DNA of 64,000 nt from Fibrobacterota bacterium (GCA_016715065.1 JADKBN010000015.1:1-64000); one strand, 5' to 3'. Positions 54,437 through 63,745 are shown, numbered from the stretch's first letter. Numbers and translations: made by a program. Notes: generated by a model not told the origin, from the letters alone.

Positions 54437-55822
54437 ATGAATTCCCTCTTCCTCCTCCTCGGTGCGCTCTTGGGTTCAGACTCGGATTCGGCGATCAGCG
54501 AGATCCGGACCAGGTACGCGGTCGTCCAGGAAGAACTCAAAGCGAAATCCTGCCTGCGACTGGAGTCCGGCCAGATCGTGACCCACTGTTGTCCCGGCGG
54601 CGGTGTCCTGCAACGGTCCGAGAAGACAGATTCCGGCAAGATCTCCACGGAATGGAGAATGGACGGCGATTCCGCCATGTTCGTCCTGGTCCGCGAGACC
54701 CTGCCCGGTAAAACCACGCGGGAAACGAGGGTGTACCGCACTCCGCGTGGACCGCATTTCGTGGCCCGTATCGGACCTGTGGCCACCCTCCAAAACCAAC
54801 CTCAACTCCCTGGGCAAGACACTGCGGAAGCCACGGCACTCCTCGCCGAAGGAGCGATGCTCTGGAGCCAGGCAGGCGTTCCTGCCATGGACTTTCCGTT
54901 CAGCGCGGTGACGGTGCGGGGCATGGTTTTGGTGGAAGAAAAAAGCACCCTCCAAGCCAGCTCCGATCCGGAGGTCGATCCTCGGGAAGTCAAATGGCGA
55001 CTGCAAACAAGGGAGTTGGAACCTTGGCAGCAACAGATTCTGGGTAGGCGGTTCTGTCAGATCGGAAACGGGGACTGCGCCACGGCGGAAGCATTCGTCA
55101 TCTACTCGGGCAGGACCCCTCATTTCGGCGAAGCCCAATCCGACCCCCCGCTTTCGGATGAGGAACTTCTCCAACGGCACACCAGCTCGATGCCCCCAGC
55201 GTTGCTTGTGGAGCTTTCCTCGCCATTGGACGGGCCCGTGGCTCTGGAGGGCTTTGCGCCGAGGGAAATTTCTTCCTCCGTGCCAACGCCTTTTCGAGAC
55301 CAATCCAACCAGGAGTTTCAGGAAGAAATCAAAACGGTTGACCAAAGCTACCGCAAGTTCCTTACAGACAATCCAGAAGAAGGAGACCAACAGTTGGTTT
55401 CCCAACAAACTTGGTCTTCCGCTCCCGGCTACAAGGAGGCGGAATTCACGTTTTCCACCGACCAGGTGGCGGTCCATCTTTTTGGGGCTGCCTCTGGGGA
55501 AGATTGCACCAGTGCCGGATTCTTCGAGACGCTCAAACTGGGGGTCGCCGCGAAGTTGCCGCAAATTTCCTCGCCAGCGTCTCCAGAAAAGTCCAAAAAA
55601 AAGCAGCGGACGAAAAAGATTGGACTGACACCCGTCGTGTTTCCCTGCGACCCCACAGGCGAATGCTCACTTGGCCCGGCATTCATCCCTTGGAACCGGC
55701 GTGGAATCCATCTTCATGCCACCGAATCGATGGAGCGTCAATGGATCCGGGAACTGGATAATTCCTTCCAGTGGATCATCCACCAAGATATCAGCGTGCC
55801 TTTCCATGACTGCGGATGCTGA
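54437..55822 (+). CDS. Exported protein of unknown function
   Basis: 461 residues from the ATG at 54437, eight bases after GGAG. A short hydrophobic N-terminus (MNSLFLLLGALLGSDSD) suggests export. Cysteines are few but paired (SCLRL, THCCPGG, FCQIGNGDCATAE, FPCDPTGECS, HDCGC at the C-terminus), which fits disulphides in the periplasm or outside. No repeats, membrane helices after the signal, or known catalytic motifs are seen. It stands alone between the nuo operon and lexA, convergent with lexA. Confidence 0.5.
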   Translation: MNSLFLLLGALLGSDSDSAISEIRTRYAVVQEELKAKSCLRLESGQIVTHCCPGGGVLQRSEKTDSGKISTEWRMDGDSAMFVLVRETLPGKTTRETRVYRTPRGPHFVARIGPVATLQNQPQLPGQDTAEATALLAEGAMLWSQAGVPAMDFPFSAVTVRGMVLVEEKSTLQASSDPEVDPREVKWRLQTRELEPWQQQILGRRFCQIGNGDCATAEAFVIYSGRTPHFGEAQSDPPLSDEELLQRHTSSMPPALLVELSSPLDGPVALEGFAPREISSSVPTPFRDQSNQEFQEEIKTVDQSYRKFLTDNPEEGDQQLVSQQTWSSAPGYKEAEFTFSTDQVAVHLFGAASGEDCTSAGFFETLKLGVAAKLPQISSPASPEKSKKKQRTKKIGLTPVVFPCDPTGECSLGPAFIPWNRRGIHLHATESMERQWIRELDNSFQWIIHQDISVPFHDCGC

Positions 55823-55855
55823 CTAAAGTCCAGTCTCCCGGCAAGAGCCCCCAGA

Positions 55856-56515
55856 TCAGCGCATCGTGCGAAAAACTCCGACGACCTTGCCTAGAATCCG
55901 GAATTCCGGACTGCGGGAGCTGATCCAGATAGGCTCCATGGTGGCATTGCGAGGCTGCAAGCGAATGCGGTGCCGTTCGGGGAAATAATCCTTGACCGTC
56001 GCCTCGTCGCCGACCAACGCCACCACCGTCTCGCCGGATTGGGCCGTGGACTGGGGCTGGGCGAAGACGATGTCTCCGTCCATGATGCCGATTTCGCGCA
56101 TGGATTCGCCTTGGACCCGCAGCGCGAAGGCGTTTTTGGTGGGAAGCAGTGTCCGTGGGATCGTGAATGTTTCTTCCGCTTCTTCCACCGCAAGGATGGG
56201 TTGCCCTGCCGCGACACGACCCAAGAGTGGCACACGTAGAAATTCTTCCTCGTCGTCATCCGATTCCCGCACCGAAGTGGAAGCTGGCAGGTCTGTCTGG
56301 GCATTTGCCTCGGACTCCACCACGGTCAGCCCGCGCGAAAGCCTTGGCGAGCGCTTCAGGTGCCCTTTCTTCTCCAGGGCTTCCAGAATCACCCGCACGC
56401 CGTTGGTGCTTCTGATGTCAAAGTGCTCGCAAATCTCGCGGACGGTGGGCGGACAATGGGTGTCCCGAACACGGTCTCGGATGAATTCAAGCACCTGGCG
56501 TTGGCGATGGGTCAT
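55856..56515 (-). CDS. lexA: LexA SOS repressor
   Basis: 219 residues from the ATG at 56515. The winged HTH is at residues 1-65 (RQRQVLEFIRDRVRDTHCPPTVREICEHF). Self-cleavage site A103-G104 lies in GRVAAGQPI, with the catalytic dyad S138 (GESM) and K175 (TVKDYF). All residues for RecA-stimulated autocleavage are present. The linker between domains is unusually acidic (RESDDDEEEF). No strong ribosome-binding site is visible before the ATG. Divergent from the small-protein cluster beginning near 56650. Confidence 0.94.
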   Translation of the reverse strand: MTHRQRQVLEFIRDRVRDTHCPPTVREICEHFDIRSTNGVRVILEALEKKGHLKRSPRLSRGLTVVESEANAQTDLPASTSVRESDDDEEEFLRVPLLGRVAAGQPILAVEEAEETFTIPRTLLPTKNAFALRVQGESMREIGIMDGDIVFAQPQSTAQSGETVVALVGDEATVKDYFPERHRIRLQPRNATMEPIWISSRSPEFRILGKVVGVFRTMR

Positions 56516-56558
56516 GGGTCTTTGCTGCGTGTCCACAAAAGCGAAGATAGTACCCAGA

Positions 56559-56572
56559 TGGGCAGGTGCGCA
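56559..56572. promoter_or_regulatory. Weak candidate LexA box in the lexA leader
   Basis: On the minus strand TGCGC-ACCT-GCCCA; the site described for Fibrobacter succinogenes LexA is TGCNC-N4-GTGCA. The left half matches fully and the right half three of five. It lies 44 bases before the lexA ATG, where autoregulation would be expected. Confidence 0.3.
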
Positions 56573-56637
56573 ATTGTTTAATGAAAAAAAGTTCACTAAA
56601 ATCAACTTGTCGCGTTGCAGGATCCCAAGACGGGATG

Positions 56638-56655
56638 TACCATTGTCTTATGGTA
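56638..56655. promoter_or_regulatory. Perfect inverted repeat TACCAT-N6-ATGGTA in the lexA divergent region
   Basis: Two exact 6-bp arms separated by TGTCTT. It covers the putative start codon of the small membrane peptide (ATG at 56650) and lies about 120 bases from the lexA start. It could be an operator or an RNA hairpin that hides the start. Confidence 0.45.
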
Positions 56656-56790
56656 TGGCTACAGGCCATCGTCCTGTCTGTTTCATTCGCGTCCTTTTCA
56701 GCCCTGACTGCCTTGGCATCTTGGCGTATGACTGCATTGGCGCGACAAACAGACCGACTCTATTCTCCATCGAACAGTGAAAACGCGTGA
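56650..56790 (+). CDS. Putative 46-residue membrane peptide divergent from lexA
   Basis: From the ATG at 56650: a single hydrophobic helix (VWLQAIVLSVSFASFSALTAL) followed by a short polar tail (ASWRMTALARQTDRLYSPSN). Its stop overlaps the GTG start of the next gene (GTGA), the same junction type used throughout this genome, which supports translation. An ATG five codons upstream is possible. Small membrane proteins encoded next to or opposite lexA are SOS division inhibitors in several phyla (YneA, DivS, SidA are precedents), but no sequence similarity can be claimed. Confidence 0.35.
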   Translation: MVWLQAIVLSVSFASFSALTALASWRMTALARQTDRLYSPSNSENA

Positions 56791-57104
56791 CCAACACTCC
56801 CGAAAGCCTGCTCCCAATCCTGGTTCGCAGCTCGGTCCATGTGGACACGTTCGCCTTCTGCCTTCGCAATCCGGGTCTCCACGTGAGCGTGGAACGTCTT
56901 GCGCGAAGCCTGGGGCGAAGCTTGGTCGATGTCGAAACCGCCCTGGAAGATCTGGGGCGCGAAGGTTGGATCTCTCGCAAGAACTCCCCCTCCGGCGATA
57001 CCGTGGTTTTCCACGCTCCGCCCAGGGATGGAAACGCGTCCGATTCGGATCGCCTGGATGCATACCTCGCCCTTGTTCGCTCGGCGTCCCGTTCTGGGAA
57101 ATGA
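56787..57104 (+). CDS. Small winged-helix-like protein
   Basis: 105 residues from a GTG at 56787. Residues about 20-70 have the pattern of a winged helix-turn-helix (FAFCLRNPGLHVSVERLARSL, then LVDVETALEDLGREGWISRK, then a wing with DTVVF). A short charged helix follows (SDSDRLDAYLALVRSAS). It may be a DNA-binding regulator of its own cluster. Coupled to the membrane peptide upstream; the repeat protein starts 33 bases downstream. No family recognised. Confidence 0.6.
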   Translation: MTNTPESLLPILVRSSVHVDTFAFCLRNPGLHVSVERLARSLGRSLVDVETALEDLGREGWISRKNSPSGDTVVFHAPPRDGNASDSDRLDAYLALVRSASRSGK

Positions 57105-57137
57105 GCGCCAACAAAGAAATCCCATAAGGGTACATCC

Positions 57138-57944
57138 ATGGCTTACATCTCACTGGCCCTCCAGGTCATCACTCTCGGACTTGTCGCGTTCGTCTTCATG
57201 AAAGTCCAAGAGCTGTTCCGCGAAGTCCGTAATCCGGTCGTTCGGCACAAGAACCAGCTCCCCAACGAATTCAAGGATCGCCTGCGTTCCGTCGGACGCC
57301 CTGAAGGCGACCGCGGTGCACGCCCCGAAGGCGATCGCGGTCCTCGCAACGATCGCAACGATCGCGGACCTCGCCCCGAAGGCGATCGCGGTCCTCGCAA
57401 CGATCGCAACGATCGCGGACCTCGCCCCGAAGGCGATCGCGGTCCTCGCAACGATCGCAACGACCGCGGACCCCGCCCCGAAGGCGACCGTGGACCTCGC
57501 CCCGAAGGTGATCGCGGACCTCGCAACGATCGCAACGACCGCGGACCCCGCCCCGAAGGCGATCGCGGACCTCGCAACGATCGCAACGACCGCGGACCTC
57601 GTCCCGAAGGCGATCGCGGACCTCGCAACGATCGCAACGACCGCGGACCTCGTCCCGAGCGCCAAGCAGAGGCTCCAGTCGCCTCCACCGATGTCGCTTC
57701 CGAGGCCCCTGCCGCTCCGGTGAGCGCGCCTGTCACCTCCGGCCGCCGTCCCCTCGGTCCGGTCTCCAGCTCCTCGCACGCCGAGTCCGAGGCTCCCGCC
57801 TCCGACGCCTTGGCCGCAACCAGCTTCGCCCAGCCCGTCGCGGAAGCCCCGCGCAGCTTTGGTCGCCGTCAGCTGCCCAAGTCCAAGCCACGCTTCGACG
57901 AAGACGAAGGCGCAGAAGAAAAGAAGGAAGCCGTTTCGGCCTGA
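57138..57944 (+). CDS. Membrane-anchored protein with 17-residue Arg/Asp-rich tandem repeats
   Basis: 268 residues. An N-terminal helix (AYISLALQVITLGLVAFVF) anchors it and is followed by a basic stretch. Residues 57-174 are six copies of GDRGPRNDRNDRGPRPE plus two short GDR-GARPE/GPRPE units. The tail (175-268) is rich in A, P, S and E and ends in a charged segment (RFDEDEGAEEKKEAV). The repeats contain only G, D, R, P, N and E, so the region should be disordered and polyampholytic. Such RG-rich chains can bind RNA or form condensates, but this is inference. Last gene of the lexA-divergent cluster, with a strong terminator. Confidence 0.7.
   Translation: MAYISLALQVITLGLVAFVFMKVQELFREVRNPVVRHKNQLPNEFKDRLRSVGRPEGDRGARPEGDRGPRNDRNDRGPRPEGDRGPRNDRNDRGPRPEGDRGPRNDRNDRGPRPEGDRGPRPEGDRGPRNDRNDRGPRPEGDRGPRNDRNDRGPRPEGDRGPRNDRNDRGPRPERQAEAPVASTDVASEAPAAPVSAPVTSGRRPLGPVSSSSHAESEAPASDALAATSFAQPVAEAPRSFGRRQLPKSKPRFDEDEGAEEKKEAVSA
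57306..57659 (+). repeat. 51-bp tandem repeat array inside the membrane-anchored protein gene
   Basis: Six near-identical 51-bp units plus two 24-bp units. Every unit contains GGCGATCGCGG and GCAACGATCGCAACGA, so CGATCG/GATC sites are very dense over 350 bases. The few differences between units are synonymous (GATCGC against GACCGC, CCTCGC against CCCCGC), showing recent expansion under protein constraint. Confidence 0.9.
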
Positions 57945-57969
57945 TCGGCTGAATCGCTCTGACAATGGA

Positions 57970-58006
57970 AAGCCCTTCGGATGGATCCATCCGAAGGGCT
58001 TTTTTG
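57970..58006. terminator. Strong intrinsic terminator after the repeat protein
   Basis: A 32-base perfect palindrome, AAGCCCTTCGGATGGA and its complement, followed by TTTT on the plus strand. It lies between convergent genes and may serve both, though the T-run favours the plus strand. Confidence 0.93.
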
Positions 58007-58030
58007 CGTCGTTTTTAAGCGTTCTTGCGC

Positions 58031-58366
58031 CTATTTGATCACGATGGCGACCCCGGACATACCTGTGCGAGCTGCGTAGGAGTTGATCTTGGTCAAGCGG
58101 ACATCCATGACCGCGTTGGCTCCCATCGCCGCGGTTTCCTCCTTGAGCAAGGCCAAAGCGGCTTCTCCATCGCCCACCAAGTCCACACCGACACTTCCCA
58201 GTACCTGGAACGAAGTTCCGGCCGGGGCCGGGCCGGAAAAGACCTTGACCGAATCCGCATCGACCATGTTGGTCGGCTGAACGGCGCCATGTTGGAAGTA
58301 GTGGGTCTGGATCGCACACCCAGATCCCATGGCCAGGACTGCGAAGAGTCCGATGATCCTTTTCAT
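58031..58366 (-). CDS. Small lipoprotein, YbjQ-like fold suspected (paralog 1)
   Basis: 111 residues. Signal peptide with lipobox GSGC. The mature part has FQVLGSVGVDLVGDGEAALALLKEETAAMGANAVMDVRL, where a glycine strand, a helix and the (A/G)ANAV strand resemble YbjQ/UPF0145 and heavy-metal-binding-type small domains. About 40 percent of this core is shared with the gene 8 bases upstream, which suggests a tandem duplication. Function unknown. Confidence 0.6.
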   Translation of the reverse strand: MKRIIGLFAVLAMGSGCAIQTHYFQHGAVQPTNMVDADSVKVFSGPAPAGTSFQVLGSVGVDLVGDGEAALALLKEETAAMGANAVMDVRLTKINSYAARTGMSGVAIVIK

Positions 58367-58373
58367 GATTGCC

Positions 58374-58721
58374 TCACTTGTACTTCACGGCTGTCGCCGT
58401 GGCTTTGATGGCGTTGTTCCAATAGCCGAGGTCACCTTCGAGCCGCATCAGGACCACTGCGTCCGCACCCATTTCCGCGGCCTCTTCCTTCAGCTTTTCC
58501 ACTGCGATGTCCGCATCGTTTCCTGCATCTGCGGAGGCGATGACCTGGCCGAGAACCTGAAACTCCCTGCCGCCGGCATCGGCGGTGGAAAACACAGCGA
58601 TCTTCGCTGGGTCCGACGCTCTCAAATCGGCCAGTTTGAGATCGTCAGTACGTACCCGCGCCGTCGACGCACAACTTCCCAGCGCCATCAGCGTGCAAAA
58701 GCCCAAGAGGAACTTTCTCAT
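58374..58721 (-). CDS. Small lipoprotein, YbjQ-like fold suspected (paralog 2)
   Basis: 115 residues from the ATG at 58721 (an earlier start gives no signal peptide). Lipobox GSC at C18. Core FQVLGQVIASADAGNDADIAVEKLKEEAAEMGADAVVLMRL aligns with its neighbour over the whole domain, including the PAKIAVFS / SVKVFSG strand before it. First gene of a two-gene unit. Confidence 0.6.
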   Translation of the reverse strand: MRKFLLGFCTLMALGSCASTARVRTDDLKLADLRASDPAKIAVFSTADAGGREFQVLGQVIASADAGNDADIAVEKLKEEAAEMGADAVVLMRLEGDLGYWNNAIKATATAVKYK

Positions 58722-58890
58722 CCCAAGAACTCCTTCCAAAATGGTCGAATCACCCTTTCCTACCGGCAGCAGAGGGGTCTTCCGCACGAGAGGAAATGAA
58801 GCGCCGGAAACTAGAACTGTTTTCCCTGGATTCTGCCTGATACGTCAAAGCCCAGCGAAAGAAATTCCGCGCAACCGGCCACGAGCCGTT

Positions 58891-60411
58891 TCAGCGCACC
58901 GCCGCCGAACGGTCCGGAAGCCGGTAGGCGACCGCCTCCGCCAAATGGGCAAGCTCCACCCTGGGGGATGCTTCCAAATCGGCGATGGTTCGCGCTACCC
59001 TCAGGATCCGATCGTGCGAACGCGCAGATAAACCCAGCCGCCCCAGAGCCTGCGCCAGAAACCGTCCTCCCTCCTCGCGCACGGCGCATGTTTCCGACAA
59101 CAGCCGCCCACTCAAGGCGGAATTGGGCTGACCCCCTCCCCTGGCGAAACGAAAGTTCGTGGCCTCCAAAACCATGGAACGCATCGTCGCCGAATCCATT
59201 CCGGCCGGACGCTTGGTGAGATCTTCGGGGCCAACCGCCTGCACCTCCAGGTGGATATCCAGTCGATCCAGCAAGGGGCCGGAAAGCCTGGAGCGGTAGC
59301 GTTCCCTCGCCAGAGGCGTGCACGTACAGGGACGGAGCCGATCCCCGTGATGCCCGCACGGACAGGGATTGGTGGCGGCTACGAGCTGGCATCGGCAGGG
59401 GAAACGAACCGCGATCTGCGCTCGGCACACCATGATCTCTCCATCTTCCAATGGCTGGCGCAACGACTCCAACACATGCCTGGGAAACTCCGCGAGCTCG
59501 TCCATGAAAAGGATCCCGTTGTGGGCCAGGCTCACTTCTCCTGGTCGGGCGTAAGGGCCACCTCCCACCAGAGCCACCATCGATGCGGAATGATGCGGGG
59601 CACGAAACGGCCGATCCGGCAACAAAGCCGCACCCGGATCCAACAGACCCGCCACCGAATGGATCCGGGACACCTCCAAACGCTCCCAATCGCCCAGCGG
59701 CGCAAGGATGCCGGGGAGCCTGCGGGCGAGCAGGGTCTTGCCGGATCCGGGCGGTCCTTCCAAAAGCAGATTGTGCCCTCCGGCGGCCGCCACCACCATC
59801 GCTCGTTTGGCGCCCTCCTGGCCGATCACGTCGGCCATGTCCGGACCACGGCTGTCCGGTGGCACCGGAGCGGCCAGCGGAATCGGGTCTGGACGGATTC
59901 CGTCTTCCAGCAGTCGGACGGCTTCCTCGAAATCCGACAGTCCCACGATGTCCAGTCCCGGCACCACCATCACCTCGCGCAGATTCCCCGACGGTACCGC
60001 GATGCGCCGATGTCCCGCCTCCGCCAGTCCCATCGCCAACGCGAGCGCCCCTCTCACGGGTCGGATGCCGCCATCCAAGCCCAGCTCCCCCACGAAAACC
60101 CTGTCCGTTTCCGTCTCGCGCGGGAAGATCTGCTCGCAGGCGGAAAGCACGGCCAGCGCCAGCGGGAGATCGAACCCCGTGCCGGCCTTGCGCAGATCCG
60201 AAGGTGCCAGATTGGCGGTGATCCGACGCGGCGGAAGCCTGTGCCCCGTGTGGCGGAGCGCGGACAAAATCCGGTCGCGACTTTCCCGAACAGCTCCGTC
60301 GGGAAGCCCCACGATGGAGAACGCGGGCAGGCCCGGCCCGGCCTCGCATTCGATACGGACCGGGATCGAGGCGAGACCCACCAACGTCGCGCAACGCATG
60401 TGGGCGATCAT
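58891..60411 (-). CDS. comM: ComM/YifB-family Mg-chelatase-like AAA+ ATPase
   Basis: 506 residues; ATG at 60411 overlaps the SpoVG-like stop (ATGA). An N-terminal ChlI-like Lon-S5 domain (GLPAFSIVGLPDGAVRESRDRI, ITANLAPSDLRKAGTGFDLPLALAVL) is followed by the AAA+ core: Walker A GPPGSGKTLLARRLPGIL, PFRAPHHSAS, Walker B NGILFMDELAEF, sensor LVAATNPCPCGHHGD, and CTCTPLARERYRSRLSGPLLDRLDIHLEV. ComM acts as a branch-migration helicase in natural transformation in Gram-negatives, so this suggests competence or recombination capacity. Confidence 0.93.
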   Translation of the reverse strand: MIAHMRCATLVGLASIPVRIECEAGPGLPAFSIVGLPDGAVRESRDRILSALRHTGHRLPPRRITANLAPSDLRKAGTGFDLPLALAVLSACEQIFPRETETDRVFVGELGLDGGIRPVRGALALAMGLAEAGHRRIAVPSGNLREVMVVPGLDIVGLSDFEEAVRLLEDGIRPDPIPLAAPVPPDSRGPDMADVIGQEGAKRAMVVAAAGGHNLLLEGPPGSGKTLLARRLPGILAPLGDWERLEVSRIHSVAGLLDPGAALLPDRPFRAPHHSASMVALVGGGPYARPGEVSLAHNGILFMDELAEFPRHVLESLRQPLEDGEIMVCRAQIAVRFPCRCQLVAATNPCPCGHHGDRLRPCTCTPLARERYRSRLSGPLLDRLDIHLEVQAVGPEDLTKRPAGMDSATMRSMVLEATNFRFARGGGQPNSALSGRLLSETCAVREEGGRFLAQALGRLGLSARSHDRILRVARTIADLEASPRVELAHLAEAVAYRLPDRSAAVR

Positions 60412-60671
60412 GCCGCAGCCCTCGAACGGGAGACTTGGTCCCGACGCCAGCTCGCGACCAGCGCTCGGACCAGCATCGTGCGCAACGCCGGACTGATCTC
60501 CAGCTGGGAACGAGCCCCGGTGCCGAGGGGAAACTGGACAAGAGGGCCGTGCCGGGCAGGCCAGATGCGGATCTGCGAAAGCACAAGTCCTCCGGTAAGC
60601 ACCACCGTGGCCCGGGTGGGATGGCCAGGCACGCACTCCAATGAAATTTCGAGGATTTGCAGGGGTTTCAT
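60408..60671 (-). CDS. Divergent SpoVG-like protein coupled to comM
   Basis: 87 residues from the ATG at 60671. ILEISLECVPGHPTRATVVL, then GGLVLSQIRIWPARHGPLVQFP, then ISPALRTMLVRALVASWR follows the SpoVG order: strand, strand with the variable initial motif, GLFVAFP-like turn, C-terminal helix. The similarity to the true SpoVG 130 bases upstream is weak but spans the whole length. SpoVG binds RNA and DNA. Overlap with comM by ATGA points to a shared function with it. Confidence 0.5.
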   Translation of the reverse strand: MKPLQILEISLECVPGHPTRATVVLTGGLVLSQIRIWPARHGPLVQFPLGTGARSQLEISPALRTMLVRALVASWRRDQVSRSRAAA

Positions 60672-60752
60672 GGTAGCAGGAATCCTTGCGCTGGAATCGG
60701 CGGGCATGACGTGGATCCGGCGCGGGCTGGAAGAAAAGGGGTTTGGGGAAGA

Positions 60753-60785
60753 AGGGCGCTCCCCTTTTCGGGAGAGGAGCGCCCT
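60753..60785 (-). terminator. Hairpin after spoVG, possible partial terminator
   Basis: Ten-base stem AGGGCGCTCC / GGAGCGCCCT with a 13-base loop. Only a broken pyrimidine run (TTCTTCCCC) follows on the minus strand, so read-through into the SpoVG-like gene is likely. Confidence 0.5.
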
Positions 60786-60800
60786 GCGGGACTCTGGCGA

Positions 60801-61100
60801 TCAGACCGCGAGGCGGACTTTGTATTCCTCGAGCACCTTGGTCTGGATGCGTTCGTTGACCTCCTTGTCCGTGGTGTGGAAAAAGGGAACGTATTGGTCC
60901 GTGCCAGCCTTTTTCTCGCTGGGGTAGGCCAGGAACAATCCCTTGCTCCCTTCGATGATCTTGCATCCGTTCAATCGCAAGGCGCCGTTGAGCGTCAAGC
61001 TGGCCATCGCCTTGATCCGGGATGCATCCGGATTGCGAACAGGCCAGATCTGGACTTCGGTGAGCATGATGGAATCGCAGGGAAGAGTGGTGCGGGTCAT
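60801..61100 (-). CDS. spoVG: SpoVG family nucleic-acid-binding protein
   Basis: 99 residues from the ATG at 61100, seven bases after AGGAG. LTEVQIWPVRN, RIKAMASLTLNGALRLNGCKIIEGSKGLFLAYPSEK (core KIIEGSKGLFLAYPS) and the C-terminal helix VNERIQTKVLEEYK match SpoVG closely. SpoVG is a small regulator that binds RNA/DNA in Firmicutes and spirochetes. It starts a short string with the SpoVG-like gene and comM and is divergent from glnN. Confidence 0.9.
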   Translation of the reverse strand: MTRTTLPCDSIMLTEVQIWPVRNPDASRIKAMASLTLNGALRLNGCKIIEGSKGLFLAYPSEKKAGTDQYVPFFHTTDKEVNERIQTKVLEEYKVRLAV

Positions 61101-61457
61101 TTTGATTCTCCTGATCAGACCGGGAAGCGGGATTGCCCCGGTCTGGAGAAGCCTCAATGAAAGAGCCGTGCCAAAATTCAGGGGCACGCGCGAGGTCCAT
61201 CCAAGATGGACCCGCGCGCACACGAGGGACAAACCTCCGCCTTGTCACGCTTTATGGGAAGAGAAGTTCTCATTTGCGCACATCTCTTCTCTTTTTCCGG
61301 ATTTTTCCAGGAGTGGGCTTGGAGATCCCCTCTACCTTCCTTTAGTTTTTCAACAGGAGGATCCGTCAAACCGGGAGTCGATCGGCCAAATCGCCCCTAC
61401 CATGAGCCGACGGACCGCGAACCACACCATTCCATCGTCGAGAGAAAAGGACTGCAA
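61101..61457 (+). other. Leader region of glnN with candidate attenuator
   Basis: 357 bases between spoVG and glnN. It contains the hairpin at 61259-61296, and a strong AGGAGG at 61355 that is not followed by a start codon at normal distance. The glnN frame is open throughout from 61206, but no conserved glutamine-synthetase sequence is encoded before 61458. Confidence 0.5.
61259..61296 (+). terminator. Intrinsic-terminator-like hairpin in the glnN leader
   Basis: Stem AAGAGAAG / CTTCTCTT (8 bp), 19-base loop, followed at once by TTTTT-type T residues (61292-61296). No plus-strand gene lies upstream, so it can only act on the glnN transcript itself. Confidence 0.55.
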
Positions 61458-63605
<2,148 letters not shown>

Positions 63606-63619
63606 GAGCCCAGCCATCG

Positions 63620-63658
63620 CCGTTCGTCCTGAGGAGCCGCAAGGCGTCTCGAAGGGCG
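63620..63658 (+). repeat. Dispersed hairpin repeat, copy 4
   Basis: Same arms as copy 1 (CCGTTCGTCCTGAGGA and GTCTCGAAGGGCG) with the central stem GCC-GCAA-GGC. It lies 15 bases after the glnN stop. Confidence 0.8.
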
Positions 63659-63702
63659 GACGGCGAGCCCGCTTCGCTCGATTTTGGGTAAATGCCTTTT
63701 TT

Positions 63703-63745
63703 GGCCTCTCCGTCGCCTTTGGCCGGAGAGGCCTTTCTGTTTTTG
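63703..63745 (+). terminator. Intrinsic terminator of glnN
   Basis: Ten-base stem GGCCTCTCCG / CGGAGAGGCC, then TTTCTGTTTTT. Confidence 0.9.

Noticed and set aside
57306..57659. CRISPR-like array
   Set aside because: Units are directly adjacent with no unique spacers and encode an uninterrupted protein repeat.
57143..57736. Minus-strand open frame with RGPRSLRSLRGPRSPSG repeats
   Set aside because: It exists only because the 51-bp repeat is open in several frames; the plus-strand frame has the membrane anchor, start context and terminator.
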